Positions 24,897-32,463 of a DNA stretch of 64,000 nt are shown one piece after another. This DNA comes from Flaviflagellibacter sp963786225 (lineage in GTDB: Bacteria; Pseudomonadota; Alphaproteobacteria; Rhizobiales; Methylopilaceae). Within the stretch, counting starts at the first letter, position 1, and the number at the start of each line of letters is the position of its first letter. Under the pieces are notes generated by a model. That model was not told where the DNA came from. It saw nothing but the letters and a program-made list of their open reading frames with translations, and did not search any database. The position numbers were made by a program, and so were the translations under genes. The stretch is from assembly GCA_963786225.1 (NCBI GenBank), contig CAWAYQ010000017.1, positions 1 through 64,000 of the forward strand, in the 5' to 3' direction.

Positions 24897-27035
24897 TCAG
24901 ATAAGACCCGCGCCTCTCGCCCATTTGTATTTTGCACCGAGGACCTCGACGGGAAGTTCGGTGGAATAGGCGTAGGCCGGAATGCCGCGCTGGTAGAGAT
25001 ATTCGGCGGCCTCCTCGACCTCGACATCGCCGGCGAGCGAGGCGACGATCGGCTTCTCGAAGCCCTTGGCCTTCATCTCGTCGCGCACCTCGACGAGCAG
25101 TTTCGCAAACACCATCGGCGGCGTCACGATGGTGTGCCAGTAGCCGAGCACCAAAGCGTGGATGCGCTCGTCCTCGAGCCCGAGGCGCACCGTCTTCTGG
25201 TAGGTCGCGGGCGGCTCGCCGCCGGTGATGTCGACCGGATTGCCGGCCGCGCCGAACGGCGGGATGAACTTGCGGAACGCCGCGTCGAGATCCGGCGGGA
25301 TCTTGTAGAGCGCCATGCCGTTGTCATCGACGGCATCCGACAACAGCACGCCCGAGCCGCCGGCGCCGGTGATGATGACGACATTCTCGCCCTTGGGCGT
25401 CGGCAGCAGCGGAATGCCGCGCGCAAACTCCAGGAGTTGCCGCAGCGAGCGGGCGCGGATCACCCCGGACTGCGCGAACACATCCTCGTAGATCTTGTCG
25501 TTGCCGGCGAGCGCGCCGGTGTGCGAGGCCGCCGCCGCCGCGCCGGCCTGGGTGCGGCCGGCCTTCAGCACCACGATCGGCTTCTTCTGCGACACCCGTT
25601 TGGCGGCCTCGGCGAAGGCGCGGCCGTCTTTCAGGTCCTCGAGATGCTGGGCGATGATCGTGGTGTGGGGGTCCTGCTCGAAGAAAGCGAGGAGATCGTC
25701 CTCGTCGATGTCGGACTTGTTGCCGAGGCCGACGATCGCCGAGACGCCCATTTTGGCCGAGCGCGAGAACCCGATGATCGCCATGCCGATGCCGCCGGAC
25801 TGCGACGACAACGCCGCCGAGCCCTTGACGTCGAACGGCGTGCAGAACGTCGCCGACAGGTTTTCCGGGGTGTAGTAGAAGCCGTAGATGTTCGGCCCCA
25901 TCAGGCGGATGTCGTAGGTCTTGCCGATCGCGACGATCTCGTCCTGCAGTTCGGGCTCGTTGGCTTCGGCAAAGCCCGACGGGATCAGCACGGCGCCGGG
26001 GATCTTCTTCTCCCCGCACTCGATCAGGGCGCCGGCGACGAGCTTGGCCGGGATCGCAAACACCGCGACATCGACCACGCCGGGAATGTCCTTGACCGAT
26101 TTGTACGCCTTGTAGCCGAGGATCTCCTCGGCCTTGGGGTGGACCGGATAGATGTCGCCCGCGTAGCCGCCGTTGACGAGGTTCTTCATCACCGAATTGC
26201 CGATCTTGCCGTCCTCGGAGGAGGCGCCGATCACGGCGACGGATTTCGGCTGCATGATGCGCTTCATCGCGGTGACGATGGTCTCGTTGCTGCGCGGCGC
26301 CTCGCGCGGCACGTAGTCGAAGTCGACGACGACGCGCACATCGGCGGCGATCGCGCCGGCTTTGGTCGCAAACACCGGATTGAGATCGAGTTCGACGATT
26401 TCCGGGAAGTCGCTGACGAGCTGCGCCACCCGCACGATGATATCGGCCAGCGCGTCGCGGTTGACGGCCTCGCCGCCGCGCACGCCGTGCAGCATCTCCT
26501 TGGCCTTGATGCCGTCGAGCATCGAGAGGGCATCGTCCCGGGTGGCCGGGGCGAGGCGGAAGGTGATGTCCTTCAGGACTTCGACGAGCACGCCGCCGAG
26601 GCCGAAGGCGACGAGCTTGCCGAAGCTCTTGTCGGTGATCGCGCCGACGATGACCTCGGTGCCGCCCTTCAGCATCTGCTGGACCTGGACGCCGTCGATC
26701 CTGGCGTCGGCCTTGTAGGCCCTGGCGTTGTTCAGGATCGTGTCGTAGGCGGCTTGTGCCTCCGCATCCGACGTGACGCCGACAATGACGCCGCCGGCCT
26801 CGGTCTTGTGCAGGATGTCGGGCGAGACGATCTTCATCACCACCGGATAGCTCATGCCCTGGGCGAGCTTGGCGGCGTCCGCGGCCGAGGTGGCGACGCC
26901 TTCGCCCGGCACCGGAATGCCATAGGCGTCGGCGACGAGCTTGCCTTCGGGCGCCGTCAGCGAGGTGCGCCCGTCCGCCTTCACCGCATCCAGCACCTTG
27001 CGGACCGCAACCCTGTTTACCTTCATCTCGGTCAT
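24897..27035 (-). CDS. NDP-forming acyl-CoA synthetase (acetate-CoA ligase family)
   Basis: 712 residues from ATG 27035, with AGGAG 7 nt upstream. The domain order is reversed relative to many homologues: an ATP-grasp (beta) part is first (residues 10-230, with YPVVMKIVSPDILHKTEAGG near 63-82), then CoA-binding and ligase-CoA (alpha) parts (MQPKSVAVIGASSEDGKIGN near 250, LSSQSGGIGMA near 385). ASHTGALAG near 505 likely holds the phospho-histidine. It makes an acyl-CoA from a carboxylate with ATP or GTP. The adjacent formyl-CoA transferase hints at oxalate or a related short acid. No oxalyl-CoA decarboxylase is in the window. Confidence 0.88.
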   Translation of the reverse strand: MTEMKVNRVAVRKVLDAVKADGRTSLTAPEGKLVADAYGIPVPGEGVATSAADAAKLAQGMSYPVVMKIVSPDILHKTEAGGVIVGVTSDAEAQAAYDTILNNARAYKADARIDGVQVQQMLKGGTEVIVGAITDKSFGKLVAFGLGGVLVEVLKDITFRLAPATRDDALSMLDGIKAKEMLHGVRGGEAVNRDALADIIVRVAQLVSDFPEIVELDLNPVFATKAGAIAADVRVVVDFDYVPREAPRSNETIVTAMKRIMQPKSVAVIGASSEDGKIGNSVMKNLVNGGYAGDIYPVHPKAEEILGYKAYKSVKDIPGVVDVAVFAIPAKLVAGALIECGEKKIPGAVLIPSGFAEANEPELQDEIVAIGKTYDIRLMGPNIYGFYYTPENLSATFCTPFDVKGSAALSSQSGGIGMAIIGFSRSAKMGVSAIVGLGNKSDIDEDDLLAFFEQDPHTTIIAQHLEDLKDGRAFAEAAKRVSQKKPIVVLKAGRTQAGAAAAASHTGALAGNDKIYEDVFAQSGVIRARSLRQLLEFARGIPLLPTPKGENVVIITGAGGSGVLLSDAVDDNGMALYKIPPDLDAAFRKFIPPFGAAGNPVDITGGEPPATYQKTVRLGLEDERIHALVLGYWHTIVTPPMVFAKLLVEVRDEMKAKGFEKPIVASLAGDVEVEEAAEYLYQRGIPAYAYSTELPVEVLGAKYKWARGAGLI

Positions 27036-27093
27036 TGAAGTCTCCTGTCGATGTGTATGGCGTGCGCTGGCTCCAGAACCCGCGCTGCGGCAA

Positions 27094-28371
27094 TTATTCG
27101 GCGGCCTGGCGGGCCGTTGCTCCGGTCGCGCCCGACTCTTTGATCTGGCGGATGCGCTTCTTGTCGAGCTTCAGGACCTTGCTCAGGACCTCATCCGTAT
27201 GCTCGCCGAGCAGCGGCGAACGCTCGACCTTCACATCGTTGTCCGAGAGCTTGACGGGTTGCCCGACCGTTATGTACATACCCCGCGTCGGATGATCCAC
27301 ACGCGCCAGGGTTCCCGTCGCGTAAAGCGATTCATCCTCGGCGATTTCCTTCATCGACAGGATCGGGCCGCACGGAATGTCGACCTCGTTGAGGATCTCC
27401 ATGGCCTCGAACTTCGTTCTGCCCATCGTCCACTGCTCGATGGCGGAGAAGATCTCGTTCAGGTGCGGCAGGCGTGCCGCCGGCGTCGCATATTCTGGAT
27501 CCTCAACCCATTCCGGCTTGCCGATGACGTTACACACCTGCTTCCAGACCTGGGCCTGGGTGATGAAGTAGATGTAGGCGTTCGGGTCCGTCTCCCAGCC
27601 CTTGCACTTCAGGATGCGGCCCGGTTGGCCGCCGCCCGAATCGTTGCCGGCACGCGGAACGGCTTCGCCGAACGGAATGCCCTCCGCGTACTGGCTGTAT
27701 TCCTGAAGCGGGCCGTGCGCGAGACGCTGCTGGTCGCGCATTTTCACGCGGCAAAGATTGAGCACCGAATCCTGCATCGCGCACAGGACCTTTTGCCCTC
27801 TGCCGGTCAGCGTGCGCTGGTAGAGCGCCGTGACGATGCCGAGTGCGAGGTGAAGGCCGGTGCCGCTGTCGCCGATCTGCGCGCCGGTCACGAGCGGAAG
27901 CCCGTCACGGAAGCCGGTCGTCGACGCCGAGCCGCCGGTGCACTGGGCGACGTTTTCATAGACTTTGCAGTCTTCGAACGGACCCGGACCGAAGCCCTTC
28001 ACCGACGCCACGATGATCTTCGGATTGATCGCCTGGATACGTTCCCAGGTCAGGCCCATGCGATCGAGCACGCCCGGCGCGAAGTTCTCGACCATCACGT
28101 CGCAGATCTTGATGAGCTCTTCGAGGACGAACTTGCCCTCGGGATTCTTGGTGTCGAGCGTGATCGAACGCTTGTTCGAATTCAGCATCGTGAAATAGAG
28201 GCTGTCGACATTCGGAATGTCGCGCAGCTGCGAGCGGGTGATGTCACCCTCGCCCGGACGTTCCACCTTGATCACATCGGCGCCGAACCAGGCCAGAAGC
28301 TGGGTGCAGGTGGGGCCCGATTGAACATGGGTGAAGTCGAGAATACGGACACCGTCCAACGCTTTGGCCAT
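27094..28371 (-). CDS. frc: Formyl-CoA transferase
   Basis: 425 residues of class III CoA-transferase, close to oxalate-degrading Frc. The N-terminal LDFTHVQSGPTCTQ, VYENVAQCTGGSASTTGF, the nucleophile Asp168 in GAQIGDSGTG, the GGGQPG loop with CKGWETD near 250, and PLLGEHTDEVL near the end are all family hallmarks. It moves CoA between formate, oxalate or related acids. It lies 59 bp upstream of the NDP-forming acyl-CoA ligase, a natural partner for activating an organic acid. AAAGGG precedes the ATG. Confidence 0.92.
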   Translation of the reverse strand: MAKALDGVRILDFTHVQSGPTCTQLLAWFGADVIKVERPGEGDITRSQLRDIPNVDSLYFTMLNSNKRSITLDTKNPEGKFVLEELIKICDVMVENFAPGVLDRMGLTWERIQAINPKIIVASVKGFGPGPFEDCKVYENVAQCTGGSASTTGFRDGLPLVTGAQIGDSGTGLHLALGIVTALYQRTLTGRGQKVLCAMQDSVLNLCRVKMRDQQRLAHGPLQEYSQYAEGIPFGEAVPRAGNDSGGGQPGRILKCKGWETDPNAYIYFITQAQVWKQVCNVIGKPEWVEDPEYATPAARLPHLNEIFSAIEQWTMGRTKFEAMEILNEVDIPCGPILSMKEIAEDESLYATGTLARVDHPTRGMYITVGQPVKLSDNDVKVERSPLLGEHTDEVLSKVLKLDKKRIRQIKESGATGATARQAAE

Positions 28372-28409
28372 CGTTCTGCCCTTTCTGCTTGTGTATTGAC
28401 GTTCGGCGG

Positions 28410-29726
28410 TTAACCGCCGAGCTCGGCAATTTTCTTTCGAAGCGCCTTCGTTTCCTCGAAGCGCCGGGTCACATCGCGCATCGTCGAGACCATGCCGGCG
28501 ACGGTGCCGTCCGGCCCTTTGACCGGGGTAATCGTGAATTCCAGTGACATCCGGTGACCGTCCTTGTGGAGGCCCGGAACCGCGAGAATGTCGCCGGCGC
28601 CGTAGCGGCTATTGCCGCTCTCGACGACCGCGCGGTAGCCCTGCCAATGCCGCTCGCGGAACGGCTCGGGAATGATGAGATCGAGTGTGCGGCCAACCGC
28701 CTCGTCCGGCCTGAAGCCGAAGATCCGCTCCGCGCCCGAATTCCAGAACACGATATGGCCCGCGCGATCGCTGGCGATCACAGCGTCGGCGGCGCTGGTC
28801 AGCAGCGTGCGGCCGATGTCCTGCTCGCCGAAGGCGGGAGCGTCGTTCGGGCGCGACACTTTCGGCGCATCGACGATCGACGGTGCCGCAAGCGGCTTTT
28901 CGAAATCCACATCATCGTCGAACAGGTCTTCGACAGGTCCGAAGAACTCGGCGTGAATCCGACGCTGCGGCAAACCCGATTTTACGAGGCCTACGGCAAA
29001 CCGGCGCATGAAGGCACGCGGGCCGCATAAGTAATAGTCGGCATCCGCAAGCGGCGTGTTGGCCGCGAGCCAGCCCATGTCGATACGGCCAGCCTGATCG
29101 AAATCCCGGCCGGCGATGTCGAGCGGCCGCGGCCGGGAGTAGAATGTAGTTGCCTTAAGTGCTGGCTGTCGCGAGGCGAGTTCACGCACATACGTTCCGA
29201 ATGCGTGTGTCGAACCATTGGCCGTGCAATGCACGAAATGAAGTGGAACGTCGAACCCGCGGTCGGCGAGGGCACCGAGCATGCTGATCAAGGGCGTGAG
29301 ACCGACCCCGCCGCTCAGGAAGACGATAGGGCGCTTGGGTTCTTTCGGCAGCACGAATGTGCCGCGAGGCGACATCACGGGAATGATCGTGCCTGGCCCG
29401 GCCGTGCCGTGCAGCCAGTTGGAAGCGATGCCGAGCGCCTCCCGCTTTACCGAAATCCGGTAGCTTTCACCGTTCGGCGCGGACGAGATCGAATAACTGC
29501 GCTTAAGGGCCGGCCTCCCCTCAATGCCGAGAAGAAGCGTCAGATGCTGCCCCGGCCGATGAGGAAGCGGACCCCCCTTGATCGGACGCAGGGAGAAAGA
29601 GGTGACGAACTCACTCTCGCATTGCTTCGACTCGACCTCGAACTCCCGCCATCCCGTCCAGCCCTTGGAAGCGGGACCAAAGAAGCTGCGGTACGAGGCC
29701 TCGTCATCCGGCAACGAGGTAAGCAT
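28410..29726 (-). CDS. Flavohaemoglobin-type ferredoxin reductase fused to a PAS domain
   Basis: 438 residues from ATG 29726, with GGAGG 9 nt upstream. Residues 20-260 form an FAD/NAD reductase like the C-terminal half of Hmp: RSYSISSAP (FAD), SGGVGLTPLISML (NAD) and YYLCGPRAFMRRF. Residues 305-425 form a PAS domain (ADAVIASDRAGHIVFWNSGA, AERIFGF, LEFTITPVKGPDG). There is no globin domain. It is divergent to an NsrR-type regulator gene and shares its operator region, so a role in NO or nitrite stress with an unidentified electron acceptor is likely. The PAS part could sense haem, NO or redox state. Confidence 0.85.
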   Translation of the reverse strand: MLTSLPDDEASYRSFFGPASKGWTGWREFEVESKQCESEFVTSFSLRPIKGGPLPHRPGQHLTLLLGIEGRPALKRSYSISSAPNGESYRISVKREALGIASNWLHGTAGPGTIIPVMSPRGTFVLPKEPKRPIVFLSGGVGLTPLISMLGALADRGFDVPLHFVHCTANGSTHAFGTYVRELASRQPALKATTFYSRPRPLDIAGRDFDQAGRIDMGWLAANTPLADADYYLCGPRAFMRRFAVGLVKSGLPQRRIHAEFFGPVEDLFDDDVDFEKPLAAPSIVDAPKVSRPNDAPAFGEQDIGRTLLTSAADAVIASDRAGHIVFWNSGAERIFGFRPDEAVGRTLDLIIPEPFRERHWQGYRAVVESGNSRYGAGDILAVPGLHKDGHRMSLEFTITPVKGPDGTVAGMVSTMRDVTRRFEETKALRKKIAELGG

Positions 29727-29792
29727 GTCTTTCAACCTCCCTCCTCGGGCTGCAAAAAACGCGCGGTTAGCACCGGGTCATGTCGCTCCCCA

Positions 29793-29817
29793 TAACATGC
29801 ACTTATAATACCTATAT
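29793..29817. promoter_or_regulatory. Candidate Rrf2/NsrR operator upstream of nsrR and FNR-PAS gene
   Basis: A half-conserved copy of the element repeated at 30325-30384. The right arm ATACCTATAT at 29808-29817 matches 9 of 10 bases of ATACCTATTT, while the left arm is poorly kept. It lies between the divergent FNR-PAS and nsrR genes, 33 bp before the nsrR ATG. Confidence 0.45.
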
Positions 29818-29849
29818 TCAACACGTATCTTTTAGATTAGGCGTTTCCT

Positions 29850-30296
29850 ATGCGTCTCACCGGCTACACCGACTACTCGCTGCGCGTTCTTCTCTATCTA
29901 GGAACGCGCCAGGACCGTCTCTGCTCCGTCGCGGAAATTTCTCGCGCCTACGGCATTTCCCAGAATCACCTGATGAAAGTCGTCAATGGCTTGGGAAAGC
30001 TCGGTTATGTGGCAAGCGCGCGCGGCCGCACCGGCGGCATTCGCCTCGCCAAGCCGGCCGATCAAATCCCCGTGGGTCAGGTGATTCGCGAAACGGAGGA
30101 CGGGTTCGATCTCGTCGATTGCCAACGCTGCGTGATCTCATCGGCTTGCGGCTTCGCCAGTGTCCTGGATGAAGCGCTCAGTGCCTTCATGGCGGTGCTC
30201 GACCGCTACACCCTGGACGATCTTCTGAATCGTCGCGCCAGTCTCCTCGGCCTGTTCAACACAGACGATCACTCTCCCGCTGAACTGAACTCCTGA
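29850..30296 (+). CDS. nsrR: NsrR-type Rrf2 family regulator
   Basis: 148 residues. The N-terminal winged helix (MRLTGYTDYSLRVLLYLG, then VAEISRAYGISQNHLMKVVN) is typical of Rrf2 repressors. Asp8 and three cysteines (Cys91, Cys94, Cys100) are the ligand set known for the NsrR [4Fe-4S] cluster, although the first spacing is two residues, shorter than in studied NsrR proteins. NsrR represses NO-detoxification genes until NO destroys the cluster. Its neighbours (reductase-PAS, YeaR-like protein, HPP protein) fit that regulon. Confidence 0.82.
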   Translation: MRLTGYTDYSLRVLLYLGTRQDRLCSVAEISRAYGISQNHLMKVVNGLGKLGYVASARGRTGGIRLAKPADQIPVGQVIRETEDGFDLVDCQRCVISSACGFASVLDEALSAFMAVLDRYTLDDLLNRRASLLGLFNTDDHSPAELNS

Positions 30297-30319
30297 AAAA
30301 AGCCCCGCGAAAGCGGGCT
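30297..30319. terminator. Hairpin just after nsrR
   Basis: A-tract followed by AGCCCCGC-GAAA-GCGGGCT with one bulged C. The poly-U would form only on the minus-strand transcript, so it is a good terminator for leftward transcription and only a 3' hairpin for nsrR. Confidence 0.5.
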
Positions 30320-30324
30320 CATCA

Positions 30325-30384
30325 AATTGAGTATAGACAATACATATTTACGGAGATAAAAATAGGTATCAACAATACCTATTT
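30325..30384. promoter_or_regulatory. Two tandem palindromic operators ahead of the YeaR-like gene
   Basis: Copy A at 30325-30349 is AATTGAGTAT-AGACA-ATACATATTT. Copy B at 30360-30384 is AAATAGGTAT-CAACA-ATACCTATTT, a perfect 10-bp inverted repeat. Centres are 35 bp apart. The right copy ends 10 bp before the GTG start at 30395, so a bound protein would block initiation. With the partial site at 29793-29817 this defines a local regulon for the Rrf2 protein encoded between them. Confidence 0.7.
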
Positions 30385-30394
30385 GAGGTGTTCC

Positions 30395-30787
30395 GTGCGC
30401 CACCTTTCGCTTTCGCAGACGAAATCCCTCTCCGAAGGCCTGGTCGATCGGCTTGGAATCAATTTCATCCAGTCGGAACTGCCCGAGGGCCTCGAACTGT
30501 ATGCGCGCTCACCGGACTTCGTTCCGCTTACCCTCCCCGCGGAACTGAAGCGGGGTCATTACACCGCCGAAGGCGTATGGGGCGTGATCCGGGTTCTCGA
30601 AGGCGCGGTCAGTTACGCGCTTGAAGCGCCGAGCACCGCGTCGGTCGTTCTCCATGCAGGAGAGAGCGCCGTTATCGAGCCGCAGACGCTGCACCACGTT
30701 CACTTCGTCGGACGCGGCCGCTTCTTCATCGAATTCCACCTCACCAAAGAAAAGATGAAGACCCTCGGGGGCTCCGGCGCGTGCTGA
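30395..30787 (+). CDS. YeaR-like (DUF1971) cupin protein
   Basis: 130 residues from GTG 30395, preferred over TTG 30383 because GAGGTG sits 4-5 nt ahead. The DUF1971 pattern is visible: YARSPDFVPLTLPAELKRGH near 40, the cupin-like middle (GVWGVIRVLEGAVSY) and the late HHVHFVGRGRFFIEFH. E. coli YeaR of this family is induced by nitrate/nitrite and NO through NarL and NsrR, and its biochemical function is unknown. Palindromic operators lie directly upstream. Confidence 0.8.
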   Translation: MRHLSLSQTKSLSEGLVDRLGINFIQSELPEGLELYARSPDFVPLTLPAELKRGHYTAEGVWGVIRVLEGAVSYALEAPSTASVVLHAGESAVIEPQTLHHVHFVGRGRFFIEFHLTKEKMKTLGGSGAC

Positions 30788-30796
30788 ACGGAAAGA

Positions 30797-30831
30797 GCGC
30801 GGACCGCCCGGGCGGGGCGCCCGGGTCCGCG
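30797..30831. repeat. Strong GC hairpin between the YeaR-like and membrane protein genes
   Basis: CGCGGACC...CGGGCG pairs with CGCCCGGGTCCGCG (14 bp with a 3-nt bulge) around a GGG loop. No T-run follows on either strand, so it is more likely an mRNA-stability or processing element than an intrinsic terminator. Confidence 0.5.
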
Positions 30832-30865
30832 ATGCGCCCGCAAGGGTCGCGGGAGGAAACGACCG

Positions 30866-31180
30866 GTGTTCGACCAAATCGTCCTGCTGGCGCTTTTGCT
30901 TCTCGCGGCAGGTTCGGCCTCGCTTTGTCTCGGAATGTTCCTGAGCGAGAGGCCCGCCACCGCGCGTTTGGCTCTTCTCGAGATGACCGTCGGCACAAGC
31001 GTCTTTTGCGCGAGCGTCGGGCTGATCTTCCAGCGCTACGGGATGCTGGCCGGCATCGGAGCTCTCATCATCTCCGCCGTGTCGAACCGCGCCTTCTCCG
31101 GGGGGCGTCACCCACGGATCGAGCGCACACTGACCTGGACTTCGGCCGCCGCTTTTCTCGCCTACCTCGCCCACACCTGA
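30866..31180 (+). CDS. Small multi-span membrane protein
   Basis: 104 residues from GTG 30866, with GGGAGG 9-10 nt upstream. Hydrophobic segments lie near residues 4-26, 38-56, 58-74 and 88-102. No family was recognised. It is placed between the YeaR-like and HPP genes and is likely co-transcribed with both under the Rrf2 operators. A membrane role in nitrite/NO metabolism is only an inference from context. Confidence 0.65.
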   Translation: MFDQIVLLALLLLAAGSASLCLGMFLSERPATARLALLEMTVGTSVFCASVGLIFQRYGMLAGIGALIISAVSNRAFSGGRHPRIERTLTWTSAAAFLAYLAHT

Positions 31181-31253
31181 GCTGATCCCATCGAACGGCA
31201 ACTGTCCGTACATCCCGCATCCGGCCGCGAGGCCATGTCAAAAAGCGTATCTC

Positions 31254-32369
31254 ATGAACAAGAACATCTCCGAACAGGTCCGGCATTTCCGGAAGCCCTG
31301 GAAACTGTTTCGTCCCATCCTCGCCGGCGCGACCTTGCGCGAGCGTCTCCTGGCCTGCCTCGGCTCAGTCCTCGGCATCGGGCTCACCGGAATCATCTGC
31401 GCGCTTGCCATGGGCAAGGACGCTCATCTTCCGCTTCTCGTGGCTCCGATGGGTGCGTCGGCCGTGTTGCTGTTCGCTGTTCCCACAAGTCCGCTCGCGC
31501 AGCCATGGCCCACGATCGGCGGTAATGTCATTTCAGCTTTCGTCGGCCTCACCGTCGCTCATTTCGTTCCCGATCCGGTGCTCGCCGCCGGGCTTGCCGT
31601 CGGACTGGCCATTGCCGTCATGTCGTTTTTGCGCTGCCTGCACCCGCCGGGCGGCGCGGCAGCCCTGGTGGCGGCGTTCGGCGGTCCGGCCGTCGCCAGT
31701 TCGGGCTTTCTGTTTCCGCTGTTCCCGGTCGGCATCAACGCCGTCCTCCTCGTCGCGCTGGGCTGGACATTCCACAAGCTTTGCCGCCGATCCTACCCGC
31801 ATGTGCCGGCCGTCGTTCCCGTCAATACGCACGCGACCGGGGATATTCCCGCCATTCGTCGCATCGGCTTTCGTCCCGAGGACATCGACGACGCCCTCGA
31901 AAAGATGGGCGAAACGTTCGATATCAGCCGGGAGGACCTCGACCGCCTGCTCCTTGAAGTGGAGCGGCGCGCACTTGTGCGTTCGCACCCGGGCCTGACT
32001 GCCGCCGATATCATGTCCCGCGATGTGATCGCCGTGGACCGGATGGCCGATCCGAACGCCGCGCGCTCTCATCTTCTCGCGCACGACATCCGCGTGCTTC
32101 CGGTGATCGATGGTGAACGGCACGTTCTCGGCTATGTCGGGTTCCGCCAGTTGCTGAAGCCCGCATCGCGCGTCTCGGACATGATGGAAAAGCCTGTCAC
32201 GGCACGCCCCGACACGCCGGCAATGGAACTGGTCGGGATGATCGCCGACGGCACGGCGCGCGCGGTCATCATCGTCGACGACCAGCAGCACCTTCTCGGC
32301 CTTGTAACGCAGACCGACCTTCTCGCCGCGCTTTCGAGCGGTTTGGCAGTCGATCGGCAGGCCGCCTGA
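31254..32369 (+). CDS. HPP-family membrane protein with CBS pair
   Basis: 371 residues. The N-terminal half has about five spans and the family motif LHPPGGAAALVAAFGG near residue 128. Two CBS motifs follow (ADIMSRDVIAVDRMADPNAA near 250, VSDMMEKPVTARPD near 310). HPP proteins of plant plastids and cyanobacteria have been linked to nitrite uptake, and the CBS pair could add adenylate regulation. It closes the nsrR-YeaR cluster, supporting nitrite transport as the working idea. No good ribosome site is visible at ATG 31254. Confidence 0.82.
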   Translation: MNKNISEQVRHFRKPWKLFRPILAGATLRERLLACLGSVLGIGLTGIICALAMGKDAHLPLLVAPMGASAVLLFAVPTSPLAQPWPTIGGNVISAFVGLTVAHFVPDPVLAAGLAVGLAIAVMSFLRCLHPPGGAAALVAAFGGPAVASSGFLFPLFPVGINAVLLVALGWTFHKLCRRSYPHVPAVVPVNTHATGDIPAIRRIGFRPEDIDDALEKMGETFDISREDLDRLLLEVERRALVRSHPGLTAADIMSRDVIAVDRMADPNAARSHLLAHDIRVLPVIDGERHVLGYVGFRQLLKPASRVSDMMEKPVTARPDTPAMELVGMIADGTARAVIIVDDQQHLLGLVTQTDLLAALSSGLAVDRQAA

Positions 32370-32388
32370 TTCAATCCCGGAGGGTTCA

Positions 32389-32463
32389 ATGAAGCTCTCT
32401 TGGCTGCCGCGTCACTGTCGTCCACCGCGCCAGGTTGACCTTGCCGATCGCGCCGCCCGTTAG
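32389..32463 (+). CDS. Possible 24-residue small protein
   Basis: ATG 32389 follows GGAGGG with 5 nt spacing and opens a 24-codon frame with a very basic, Arg/Pro-rich product (starting MKLSWLPRHC). It starts 19 bp after the HPP stop and its stop overlaps the convergent abrB stop by 4 bp. It may be a real small protein, or just the 5' remnant of a lost gene. No family was recognised. Confidence 0.25.
   Translation: MKLSWLPRHCRPPRQVDLADRAAR

Noticed and set aside
28403..28420. 18-bp perfect palindrome TCGGCGGTTAACCGCCGA
   Set aside because: It overlaps the stop codon of the FNR-PAS gene and lacks a loop or U-run, so no function is supported beyond chance symmetry.
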